A DNA stretch of 64,000 nucleotides from Actinomycetota bacterium (GTDB lineage: Bacteria; Actinomycetota; Coriobacteriia; Anaerosomatales; Anaerosomataceae). Location: NCBI GenBank assembly GCA_009773565.1, contig WSXY01000005.1:62001-126000 (forward strand), in the 5' to 3' direction. The notes under the pieces are model-generated. The model worked only from the letters and a program-made list of their open reading frames with translations, ran no database searches and was not told the origin of the DNA. The position numbers and the translations under genes are program-made. Positions 39,055 to 46,397 of this stretch are shown here, piece by piece. How positions within the stretch are numbered: position 1 is the first letter of the stretch; every line of letters begins with the position of its first letter.

Positions 39055-40773
39055 ATGTCAGTCACACTCAAGATGTCCGAGGTCTACGTTCCCACGCTCA
39101 AAGAAGTCCCCGCCGATGCCGAGATCATCAGCCATCAGCTGCTTCTGCGCGCCGGGATGATCCGTAAGGCCGCCGCGGGCATCTACTCGTTCTTGCCGCT
39201 TGGGTACCGCAGCGTCCGCAAGATCGAGCAGATCGTGCGCGAGGAGATGGACGGGATCGGGAGCCAGGAAGTGCTGCTCCCGATCGTGCAGCCCGCCGAG
39301 CTGTGGCGCGAGTCCGGCCGCTGGGAACTCTACGGCCCCGAGCTTGCCCGCCTGACCGACCGTGCCGGTCGCGAGTTCTGCCTCGGACCCACGCACGAGG
39401 AGATCATCACCGCGCTCGTGCGCAACGAGGTGCGCTCGTACCGTGAGCTGCCGCTGTCGCTCTACCAGATCAACATGAAGTTCCGCGACGAGATGCGCCC
39501 CCGCTTCGGGCTGCTGCGCGGCCGCGAATTCATCATGAAAGACGCGTACTCCTTCCACGACACGCAGGAGTCGCTCCAGGAGCACTATGACGCGCAGGCG
39601 GGCGCGTACGGGCGCATCTGCGAGCGCCTGAGCCTGGATTACCGCCCCGTGCAGGCCGACTCCGGCCAGATCGGCGGCAAGGTCACGACCGAGTTCATGG
39701 CGCTTGCCGAATCTGGCGAAGCCGAGCTTGTCTACTGCGACTGCGGATGGGCCGCCAACGTTGAGGCCGCTGACACCGTCGTGCCGAGGAACCGCGCCGT
39801 GACCGAGCCCGTGCCGATGGAGAAGGTGCCGACGCCGGACCTCCACACGATCGCCGAACTTGCGGCCGCGTTCAAGATCGCCGAGCACGACACCGTCAAG
39901 ACGATGGCCGGCAAGACCGCCGATGGCCGCCTCGTGTTCTTCTGTGTGCCCGGCGATCGCGAACTCAACCCCGTGAAGGCCGAGTGGGCCGTTCCCGGTG
40001 TGGAGCTGCTCGACGAGGACGACTTCAAGAAGTACGGCATCCCCAAGGGCTCGCTTGGCCCCGTGAACCCGCCCGTGGGCGCGCTCGTGGTCGCAGACGC
40101 GTCGCTCAAGGGCGACGTCGCCTGGGGCATCGGCGCGAACGACGACGGCTTCCACTTCTTTGGCGCCATGCCCGGCCGGGACTTCGAGGTCGAGCTGTGG
40201 GCAGACCTCGTGCTCGCACAGCCCGGCGACGGGTGCCCCGAGTGCGGTGGCACGCTCAAGGGCGCGCGCGGCATCGAGGTCAGCCAGGTCTTCCAGCTGG
40301 GCACGCGCTACTCCGAGACGATGGGCGCAACCTTCACCGCCGAGGACGGCAGCGAGCAGCACTTCCTCATGGGCTGCTACGGCGTGGGCGTAACGCGGTC
40401 GCTGGCGGCCGTCATCGAACAGCACAACGACGAGAACGGCATCGTGTGGCCGGTCGCGATCGCCCCGCTTGAGGTGGCCGTCGTGCCGCTCAACGTGGAC
40501 GAGGACGTCGTATGGCCCGTTGCCGAGGCAATCTGGCGCGAACTTGCCAAGGCCGGCGTCGAGGTCATTATCGACGACCGCGACGAGAGGGCTGGGGTCA
40601 AGTTCAACGACGCTGACCTAATCGGCTGGCCGTACCAGGTGGTCGTGGGCAAGAAGGGCGTGGCCGCCGGTGTGGTCGAGGTGAAGACCAGGGCGACAGG
40701 CGAGCGCGTCGAGGTCGCAATCGATGATGCGGCGCGGGTGGTCGCGGAGATGGTGCGGGTCGCGAAGGGGTAG
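39055..40773 (+). CDS. proS: Prolyl-tRNA synthetase (bacterial type)
   Basis: A 572-residue class II aminoacyl-tRNA synthetase. It has the bacterial-type arrangement: catalytic core (RAGMIRKAAAGIYSFLPLG, LGPTHEEIIT, QINMKFRDEMRPRFGLLRGREFIMKD split by function), an editing-type insertion around residues 230-390, and a C-terminal anticodon-binding domain (IIDDRDERAGVKFNDADLIGWP). ATG 39055 after AAGGAG. It is the last clearly core gene before the accessory array. Confidence 0.96.
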   Translation: MSVTLKMSEVYVPTLKEVPADAEIISHQLLLRAGMIRKAAAGIYSFLPLGYRSVRKIEQIVREEMDGIGSQEVLLPIVQPAELWRESGRWELYGPELARLTDRAGREFCLGPTHEEIITALVRNEVRSYRELPLSLYQINMKFRDEMRPRFGLLRGREFIMKDAYSFHDTQESLQEHYDAQAGAYGRICERLSLDYRPVQADSGQIGGKVTTEFMALAESGEAELVYCDCGWAANVEAADTVVPRNRAVTEPVPMEKVPTPDLHTIAELAAAFKIAEHDTVKTMAGKTADGRLVFFCVPGDRELNPVKAEWAVPGVELLDEDDFKKYGIPKGSLGPVNPPVGALVVADASLKGDVAWGIGANDDGFHFFGAMPGRDFEVELWADLVLAQPGDGCPECGGTLKGARGIEVSQVFQLGTRYSETMGATFTAEDGSEQHFLMGCYGVGVTRSLAAVIEQHNDENGIVWPVAIAPLEVAVVPLNVDEDVVWPVAEAIWRELAKAGVEVIIDDRDERAGVKFNDADLIGWPYQVVVGKKGVAAGVVEVKTRATGERVEVAIDDAARVVAEMVRVAKG

Positions 40774-40865
40774 GGTGCGGGGCAGCCGCGACCTAGGGGC
40801 TTACGCGGAATGCGTATCCCACGCGCCGATGTCAGTCTGGTGAGCTACACTGGTGGATGATTGTG

Positions 40866-40949
40866 GGGCAGTGAGCTGCCGCGAATGAATGTGTTCGCGT
40901 GCAACGCTACACATGTTACGCGCGCAGGCCGCTCACTCAAGGGTTAGGT
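40866..40949 (+). repeat. attC-like recombination site 1 (left edge of cassette array)
   Basis: The right arm ends in GTTAGGT (40943-40949), a full match to the GTTRRRY core, preceded by CTCACTCAAGG, close to the L-R arm of classical aadA attC sites. The left arm GTGAGCTGCCGC (from about 40871) pairs with GGCCGCTCAC on the right with mismatches. The outer left box is degenerate. First repeat after proS. Confidence 0.5.
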
Positions 40950-40976
40950 GCACCGCAAGGGCGCTGGAGGACGGGT

Positions 40977-41393
40977 ATGGGCTACTGGATGACTGCCCGA
41001 AAGGGCGACGCAGGTATTCACGTCTCTGACTGCCACGGCGGGTTTAGCAACAACCTGAATGTACAGAACTCTCGAGTCTTCTCGGAAGGTCCGGACATCG
41101 AGATCGTGATGGATCTCAACGGCAATCTGAGGAGTCGTTCGAAGCAGGACAACTCATACCTGGACGCACGGGACTTGGCCAGCGGCGGCATTGATGAACT
41201 CACGCTGGTGCAAATCAGCGATGACCGGTTCATTGACGTGCTCTCTACGCGCCTCCAGGGGTTCCGTGATAGGCCGCGTGCTTGGTACCTCACGCTTGAG
41301 TTGCAGGGCGACCACACGTTTCAGGTCGAACCCGAGTTCAAGACGATGCATCGGCTTCGCATACTGAACCTTCATGTAGTCGGCCCAGCCTGA
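40977..41393 (+). CDS. Hypothetical cassette protein
   Basis: A 138-residue soluble protein that I do not recognise (MGYWMTARKGDAGIHVSDCH at the N-terminus). The ATG at 40977 follows GGAGGA; an upstream GTG at 40899 would run through the attC-like repeat and is rejected. It is the first gene of the accessory array, with 50 bp between its stop and the next repeat. It has no signal peptide or membrane segment. Confidence 0.65.
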   Translation: MGYWMTARKGDAGIHVSDCHGGFSNNLNVQNSRVFSEGPDIEIVMDLNGNLRSRSKQDNSYLDARDLASGGIDELTLVQISDDRFIDVLSTRLQGFRDRPRAWYLTLELQGDHTFQVEPEFKTMHRLRILNLHVVGPA

Positions 41394-41442
41394 TCTTGGG
41401 ACAGGCGATTGCCGTCTTGCGGCCCCTTGCGGAGTGGCGGGC

Positions 41443-41528
41443 ACCTAACAAGCACATCCAGCTGACGCGCACGAGGTAGACTGACATGGACGGCATCGGC
41501 GCGCAGCTGATGCGCAAATGCGTTCGAC
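41443..41528 (+). repeat. attC-like recombination site 2
   Basis: 86 bp from ACCTAAC (41443-41449, RYYYAAC) to GTTCGAC (41522-41528). The inner arms CAGCTGACGCGC and GCGCGCAGCTG pair almost fully, with one unpaired T, as attC stems do. The 3' arm shares GCGCAA...GCGTT with sites at 45577 and 46283. Confidence 0.65.
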
Positions 41529-41559
41529 GCAGCACGATGGTTATTTGTGGAGGGGAAAC

Positions 41560-42987
41560 GTGAGCGATATTGTTCCTGCGGGGCCATCGGCCATGGACCT
41601 CGCGGCAGAGTCGACTGTGTTTCAACAGTACCTCGCCGCCTACGGGTTGCCGGTCGACAACGTTATTGCGACAACGGAACAGAGAGCGATCGTTGCCTCA
41701 AACCTGCCGTCGTTCCTCGATTCTCTATCGCCGGAAGAGAGGGGAAACGCCCGCTATCTCTCTAAGTTCGTCGGGGCGTCAGCGATCGGTCTCTTCGATG
41801 CGGCTCTGAACTACATCTGGAACGAAGTTGTTCTGAGTCTCCGTCAGAAGGCGTCCGTATACGGAATCGAGCTCTTCTATGACGCGGCGGTTGGCGGCAA
41901 GAACCGTGAGTTCTACAAGGACGAAGAGGACCTTGACGGGCTGAAAGACAGTGTCTTGCTCGACACCTGTCGCAAACTCGAATTGATCTCCGACATCGTC
42001 TACCGGAAACTCGACCACATTCTCACGATGCGAAACGAAGTGGCCGCGAGTCATCCCAACGTCGAAAGCATTGGCGGCTTCGAACTACTGGGATGGCTTC
42101 AGACGTGTGTGTCGGACGTGCTCCAAGACCGGATGTCGGACTCCGCCATCCGCATCAAGGCGCTCGTGGACAACATCAAGGCGCGCACTGATGTTCTGGA
42201 CCAGACCACTGCTGATCGGTTCGGCGAAGAACTCCCGAACTTAGCTTCATCCCACGTACAGAATCTGCTCGTGGCCATGTTTGGAATGTTCTGCTCGCCG
42301 GAATCAAACCAGATACTCAGGGCCAACATCGCCAAGATTGCGCCACTAGTTTGGGGCTGTGCGGACGATGACGTGAAGTATCGCATCGGGACAATTGTGG
42401 ACGGCTATCGCACGAACTTGCAGCAGGAGAAGCTCGCCAAAGGCGTCGAGTTCCTTGATTTGGTCGATGGCAAGAAGTACGAATCGTTGCCAGCCAAGAT
42501 CGTCGCACTTGAGAACCTCGCATCACAACTCGATGACGCTCATGACGGCCGGGACAATTTCTACAACGAGCCACCGATCATGCGACAGATTCTCGGCTAC
42601 ATGAACGACTCAACAGACATCCCGCGCGAGGTGCTTCCTCGGCTAACTCGCGTCGTGGTTCGATGTCGCCTTGGTCGCGGCTTGATGTACCGCGAGGGAG
42701 TCAGTCCGGCGGGCCGTTTGCTCTACGACCAGTTCCTTGGGATGCTCGACGATGCGGGAATCCTTGAATGCATCAAGGCGCTCTTCCGTCCGGACATCAA
42801 CTCGAAACTGAGCAATTCCATTTGTCGTCAGCATCTCGGATCGATTCTCACAATCTTGCGGGGAATCGCAATCTCAGAGCGGCTCAAGGAGATGCTCGAC
42901 TATCTCCTCGCTGACTTGGTCAAGGCCGGCAAAGCGAATCTCTACAAGGACTTCAAGGATCTATCAGTCCCACTGGTCACGTGGTAG
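41560..42987 (+). CDS. Large helical protein with HEPN-type Rx6H motif
   Basis: A 475-residue soluble, mainly helical protein. A central helix-rich region contains MRNEVAASHPN, which fits the R-N-x(5)-H form of the HEPN ribonuclease motif found in many anti-phage and toxin proteins. I do not recognise the rest. The GTG at 41560 follows GGAGGGG; the ATG at 41518 lies inside the repeat. The stop is 3 bp before the next attC-like box. A defensive RNase or abortive-infection role is inference. Confidence 0.6.
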   Translation: MSDIVPAGPSAMDLAAESTVFQQYLAAYGLPVDNVIATTEQRAIVASNLPSFLDSLSPEERGNARYLSKFVGASAIGLFDAALNYIWNEVVLSLRQKASVYGIELFYDAAVGGKNREFYKDEEDLDGLKDSVLLDTCRKLELISDIVYRKLDHILTMRNEVAASHPNVESIGGFELLGWLQTCVSDVLQDRMSDSAIRIKALVDNIKARTDVLDQTTADRFGEELPNLASSHVQNLLVAMFGMFCSPESNQILRANIAKIAPLVWGCADDDVKYRIGTIVDGYRTNLQQEKLAKGVEFLDLVDGKKYESLPAKIVALENLASQLDDAHDGRDNFYNEPPIMRQILGYMNDSTDIPREVLPRLTRVVVRCRLGRGLMYREGVSPAGRLLYDQFLGMLDDAGILECIKALFRPDINSKLSNSICRQHLGSILTILRGIAISERLKEMLDYLLADLVKAGKANLYKDFKDLSVPLVTW

Positions 42988-42990
42988 CAC

Positions 42991-43052
42991 GTCGAACAAA
43001 CGGATCAACCTGACTCGCTTCGCTCGCAGGTTATCCGTATAACACGTTGGAT
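42991..43052 (+). repeat. attC-like recombination site 3
   Basis: 62 bp from GTCGAAC (42991-42997) to GTTGGAT (43046-43052, GTTRRRY). ACGGAT and AACCTG on the left pair perfectly with CAGGTT and ATCCGT on the right, leaving one unpaired C on the left strand: the unpaired-base architecture of attC. It is almost identical over about 40 bases to the site at 48561. Confidence 0.85.
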
Positions 43053-43066
43053 GGAATCACGACATC

Positions 43067-43921
43067 ATGGGTCATCACACCGTCCCCCAGGAGTATCTTC
43101 GCGGCTTCGCGAGCCCCGCTCGCGAAGAGTACGTGTGGCTGCACGCGCGAGGAGACTCTGAACCGCGACACGTACCGATTGCCAAGGCCCTGCAGTCGCG
43201 TGGATTCTACCGCCCAGAGACTGAAGTCTCGCTTGCTCGTGATGTCGAGAAGCCGGCGAACGCCGTACTACGAAAGCTAGCCGCAGGAGATTCGATCACG
43301 GATGAAGAGAGGGCGCACTTCACCTACTACCTTGCGGTCATGCACGAGCGAGTACCTGCGGCGCGTCGCAAGATTGATGAGCTTGCCCCGGAAGTACTGG
43401 ACCGTGCCATCGAGAACACCCGCACCAAACTCCACGAGGTGGCTGACGACTCTGACATTGCGTCGGGGCGACTCGCAACTCGCCTGAGCGAATTGGACGA
43501 ACTGCACGTGAGGTATCGGGAGAAGATCCCGAAAGTAGTACTTGAAGATGCATACGAGCCATGGCCTGGCGAGCCAGTGCTCAACGCAATCTATTCGATG
43601 AACTGGCACATCCTCCGCACTGACGGTCCACAGTGCTTCGTAACCTGCGACAACCCCTTTTTCTACTTCGCTGAGCGAGGCATCGGCAATGCGCACTCCG
43701 AGGTCACGTTCCCGTTGACGACGAATGCAACCTTGAACTGCTCATGGCGACCATCGGCTGACAGGCTGGTCTTCAAGGATGTGACGCAGCGAATCGTGAA
43801 GAACATCAACCGTAGGTTGGCCAGCCACGCCGACACGGTGGTCATCTATCACGAACCTGCCCCTTGGATTCTGAGGCTGCTTTCCGCGGGCAGTGTTGCG
43901 CTCGAATCATTCACCCGGTAA
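43067..43921 (+). CDS. DUF4238 domain-containing protein
   Basis: A 284-residue protein matching the DUF4238 pattern: HHTVPQEYLRGFA at the N-terminus and FVTCDNPFFYF near residue 190, a signature recurrent in these proteins. The family is widespread on mobile elements and of unknown biochemistry. The ATG at 43067 is used. It is the single gene of its cassette, between repeats at 42991 and 43925. Confidence 0.75.
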   Translation: MGHHTVPQEYLRGFASPAREEYVWLHARGDSEPRHVPIAKALQSRGFYRPETEVSLARDVEKPANAVLRKLAAGDSITDEERAHFTYYLAVMHERVPAARRKIDELAPEVLDRAIENTRTKLHEVADDSDIASGRLATRLSELDELHVRYREKIPKVVLEDAYEPWPGEPVLNAIYSMNWHILRTDGPQCFVTCDNPFFYFAERGIGNAHSEVTFPLTTNATLNCSWRPSADRLVFKDVTQRIVKNINRRLASHADTVVIYHEPAPWILRLLSAGSVALESFTR

Positions 43922-43924
43922 TCC

Positions 43925-43997
43925 ATCTAACCCGCGGCTCTACACCGACGCGAACATGGTTGCCGCATAATGGGAGTGCATGCGCGCGGGTGAAGCG
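43925..43997 (+). repeat. attC-like recombination site 4 (degenerate)
   Basis: Begins with ATCTAAC (43925-43931, RYYYAAC) 3 bp after a stop codon. TAACCCGCG pairs with CGCGGGTGA (ending about 43993), giving GTGAAGC as the 3' core in place of GTTRRRY. Outer boxes are clear, inner arms weaker. Confidence 0.5.
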
Positions 43998-44029
43998 CAA
44001 GCACGTAGGCCTACTGGTGGGGGCGTCTC

Positions 44030-44773
44030 TTGACTTCAAGCGCGGGCAGCCGCCCGCTGGGTGACCATAAACGAGTCGGCAAGCGCTTCATCCCACCGAT
44101 GCTTGACGCAATGGGCGGACTGCTGAATGAGACGCCCTGGCGCCAGACTCTGCCAGAGCTAGTCTGGCTTGCGTGCCTACATTCGGGGTACGGAAACGCG
44201 CGTGGAACTGCATTGGCCGTCGTCCTCGCACGCGCAGTGGACGAGGCTCACCCTGAGCCACCCGAGCTTTTCGGGCCCGTTTCGAAGTTCTTGTCCCTAA
44301 GTCCGGAGGAGCAGGCGAGAATCCTTCTCATACTCGAGTCGAATGGCGACCTCGACGACCTGCGCAAAGGGCTTCGAAGCTTGAATGTCCTGTATCCGCG
44401 TTCGCCACTCCAATTCATCACTAACGACTGGGAGCACGCATCTGACCCCTTGAGACATGACGTGGAAGACTTCAAGGAGGTGCTCATGGACCTCTTTGAC
44501 AAGACCAGTCGGCAGGCAATTATAATGCAAGGCACCCTGATCTACGTGGCATTCGAACTCGATCGCCTACGAGTTGCGCCCGGTATCGGCTTGGCCCAGT
44601 TGCCTGAACTGGAGAACTACCCTGACACAGCCGAATCGCGGCTCGTTGCGGCCTCAGTAAGGTCGGCGGTTCCATTGCTCGTTCGACCGCCGGAAGAGGC
44701 ATACGAGACGGCTTGGTCCGCGTACTTCTGGAATCGAGGTCTTGAGATTGAACCGTGCAGGGCACAGCTATGA
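44030..44773 (+). CDS. Hypothetical protein, first gene of a two-gene cassette
   Basis: A 247-residue soluble protein beginning with a TTG at 44030 after GGTGGGGG. The early motif LGDHKRVGKRFIPPM is distinctive and recurs, to my memory, in proteins encoded next to DUF5677-like genes. No catalytic motif is evident. Its stop overlaps the next start as ATGA, so the pair is translated together within one cassette. Confidence 0.6.
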   Translation: MTSSAGSRPLGDHKRVGKRFIPPMLDAMGGLLNETPWRQTLPELVWLACLHSGYGNARGTALAVVLARAVDEAHPEPPELFGPVSKFLSLSPEEQARILLILESNGDLDDLRKGLRSLNVLYPRSPLQFITNDWEHASDPLRHDVEDFKEVLMDLFDKTSRQAIIMQGTLIYVAFELDRLRVAPGIGLAQLPELENYPDTAESRLVAASVRSAVPLLVRPPEEAYETAWSAYFWNRGLEIEPCRAQL

Positions 44774-45582
44774 ATGACAAGCGGCACCCCAACTTCGATG
44801 TCCTGTTCGCTGCGCTCGCGGAGTTCGACAGTAATGCTAGGACAGACGTCTCCTGCCGTTGGGACGAGCTCGGTGTAGACATCACTGAGAGTGAAACCAA
44901 GGAGGTGCTGGGCAGCCTGTTGTCCCGTCAGGCCAAACTGGCCATCGACTTGGTCCAGCAGCCCGGACTGTGGACCGCGCATTCCGCGCCCCTCTTCCTA
45001 CGAGCCATGGCTGATGTGCACATCACGCTGGCTTGGATTCTTGAACATCCCAAGGTGCGAAGTCGTCAGTTCATTCACTATGGGTTGGGTCAGGCCAAGC
45101 TCGACATCGAGAAGCGCAAGACGCGACTTGCGGCATCTGAACACACTGAGGCTGACGAGGAGTCGTTCGTCGAATTCCTTGAGTCATGGGTTGACTCCCA
45201 GCGCTATGCCTTCCTCACTGAAGTGAATGTGGGAAGCTGGTCTGGCGCGTCGACGCGTCAGATGGCGCATGATGCCGGACTGCACGACTACTACGACTAC
45301 GTGTACGTGCCATTCAGCGCGTGCGTTCACTCGACATGGCAGCACGTCGAGCGACTGAACACCGCGATGTGCGATAACCCCCTGCATCGATTCCACCGGG
45401 TTCCGTCCATCGTAGATGGCGGTAGGGACCCGCACTACTCGCTCCTAGCTGCACAGTACCTAGACGAGACTCTGACTATGGTCGACGAGGCGTTTGATCT
45501 GCACCCCTCTTGCTCGACTGCCTACCCTGGGCTGATTGAGGCGATCGCGGAGTACTTCAGCATCCCTGAGGACGAGGTCTAA
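44770..45582 (+). CDS. DUF5677-like protein
   Basis: A 270-residue helical protein resembling DUF5677: a helix bundle (AMADVHITLAWILEHPKVRSRQF) followed by WSGASTRQMAHDAGLHDYYDYVYVPFSACVHSTW, where the YxxxS-x-xVHxxW stretch is the family hallmark. Function unknown. The ATG overlaps the preceding stop, and its own TAA is inside the RYYYAAC box of the next repeat, the classic placement in integron cassettes. Confidence 0.65.
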   Translation: MNDKRHPNFDVLFAALAEFDSNARTDVSCRWDELGVDITESETKEVLGSLLSRQAKLAIDLVQQPGLWTAHSAPLFLRAMADVHITLAWILEHPKVRSRQFIHYGLGQAKLDIEKRKTRLAASEHTEADEESFVEFLESWVDSQRYAFLTEVNVGSWSGASTRQMAHDAGLHDYYDYVYVPFSACVHSTWQHVERLNTAMCDNPLHRFHRVPSIVDGGRDPHYSLLAAQYLDETLTMVDEAFDLHPSCSTAYPGLIEAIAEYFSIPEDEV

Positions 45583-45662
45583 CAAGCGCTTACGGCAGAA
45601 CGCCGCGCGCGTGTAGGCTGAAGAGAGGCGCTCGGCGTATGCTGAGCGCAACAACGTTATGC
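45577..45662 (+). repeat. attC-like recombination site 5
   Basis: 86 bp from GTCTAAC (45577-45583, exact RYYYAAC, containing the upstream stop codon) to GTTATGC (45656-45662). TAACAAGCGC at the left and GAGCGCAACAACGTT at the right are the outer arms, and GCGCTTACGGCAG...ACGCC pairs with GGCGTATGCTGAGCGC. TAACAAGCG / GTTATGC is strikingly like Vibrio-type repeats. Confidence 0.75.
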
Positions 45663-45691
45663 ACAACAGTTCGCACCGGGGGGTGGGGATC

Positions 45692-45919
45692 ATGCAGCGT
45701 TACACGAACATCGGCGGCGACTCGAGTGTTGCGGGTTACGAGTGTGCACCTGAATCCATCACTGTTCAGTTCACCGATGGCTGGAAGTACCTCTACACGT
45801 ACGCTAGCTGTGGGACGGTCAACTGTGAGCAAATGAAGAGTCTCGCAGCCTCGGGCGACGGCCTCAACTCGTTCATCATGCGAAACGTGCGAACAGGCTA
45901 CGCGCGGAAATGGCGCTAG
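45692..45919 (+). CDS. Small KTSC-like domain protein
   Basis: A 75-residue protein resembling the KTSC domain (a small beta-rich fold): VAGYECAPESITVQFTDG, YLYTYASCG and AASGDGLNSFI. The same domain occurs in the lipoprotein at 55804, in the same array. The ATG at 45692 follows GGGGTGGGGA. Role unknown; KTSC domains are often found beside nucleases or on mobile elements. Confidence 0.6.
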   Translation: MQRYTNIGGDSSVAGYECAPESITVQFTDGWKYLYTYASCGTVNCEQMKSLAASGDGLNSFIMRNVRTGYARKWR

Positions 45920-45931
45920 CTCGAGGCACAG

Positions 45932-45994
45932 CACGAACCTGCGCTGTGGTGTGATCAGTGATTGTCACACCTCCAGCGCACAATGCCGTCGGAC
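45932..45994 (+). repeat. attC-like recombination site 6
   Basis: TGCGCTG-t-GGTGTGA (45940-45954) pairs with TCACACC-tc-CAGCGCA (45965-45980): 14 paired bases with offset unpaired bases. Flanking boxes CACGAAC and GTCGGAC are only partial matches to the R boxes. It lies between two short genes. Confidence 0.45.
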
Positions 45995-46046
45995 GCGAGC
46001 GCGCGATGGCGAGCCAGACATGCGTCCGGGCGGGAGGTGATGTGCG

Positions 46047-46187
46047 ATGGCCACAATGGGTGAGAAACCTGGCAAGGGCACGTACAAGTGCACCAAGTGC
46101 GGGCAGCTCGTGGTGCTCGATGACTCCACGGACACGCTGCCGCCCTGCCCATCTTGCAACGGCACCAACTTCGTTAGAGTCGGCTAG
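46047..46187 (+). CDS. 46-residue zinc-ribbon protein
   Basis: A very small rubredoxin-like zinc ribbon with YKCTKCGQ and PCPSCNGTNF knuckles. The ATG at 46047 has an ideal GGGAGGTGA site upstream. The family of stand-alone ~45-residue zinc ribbons is common but uncharacterised. As the only gene of its cassette it shows that the array carries minimal cargo. Confidence 0.75.
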   Translation: MATMGEKPGKGTYKCTKCGQLVVLDDSTDTLPPCPSCNGTNFVRVG

Positions 46188-46200
46188 ATAGGCGCGCCAC

Positions 46201-46261
46201 CGCCACGTCGGCACCACTTGGAGTGAGTGTGCCGCCGAGGCGGACTGGCGTGTTGTTGAGT
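46201..46261 (+). repeat. attC-like recombination site 7 (partial)
   Basis: CGGCAC-c-ACT (46209-46218) pairs with AGTGTGCCG (46226-46234), leaving one unpaired C; CGCC (46201-46204) pairs with GGCG (46247-46250), and GTTGAGT (46255-46261) is an exact GTTRRRY. The left outer box is not recognisable. The next repeat begins only 22 bp later, so there may be a remnant cassette without a gene. Confidence 0.4.
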
Positions 46262-46282
46262 CCGATTCAGCTGCGTAGGTAT

Positions 46283-46368
46283 GCCTAACCCGCGCTTCCA
46301 CTCGACTCGCGCCAGGCGTCGCGAAATGGGAGCGCAAGCTCGCGAGTCAAGCGCAAGATGCGTTGTGC
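46283..46368 (+). repeat. attC-like recombination site 8
   Basis: 86 bp from GCCTAAC (46283-46289, exact RYYYAAC) to GTTGTGC (46362-46368). GCGCTT and GACTCGCG on the left pair with CGCGAGTCAAGCGC on the right. It overlaps the 5' end of the open frame of the following ATPase, showing that the long start at 46281 is false. Confidence 0.65.
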
Positions 46369-46397
46369 AGAGAGTACATTTGACTGGGGGCGGGGAT

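Noticed and set aside
46281-46397. N-terminal extension of the AAA ATPase
   Set aside because: This stretch is the attC-like repeat; the ATG at 46398 gives a natural start.
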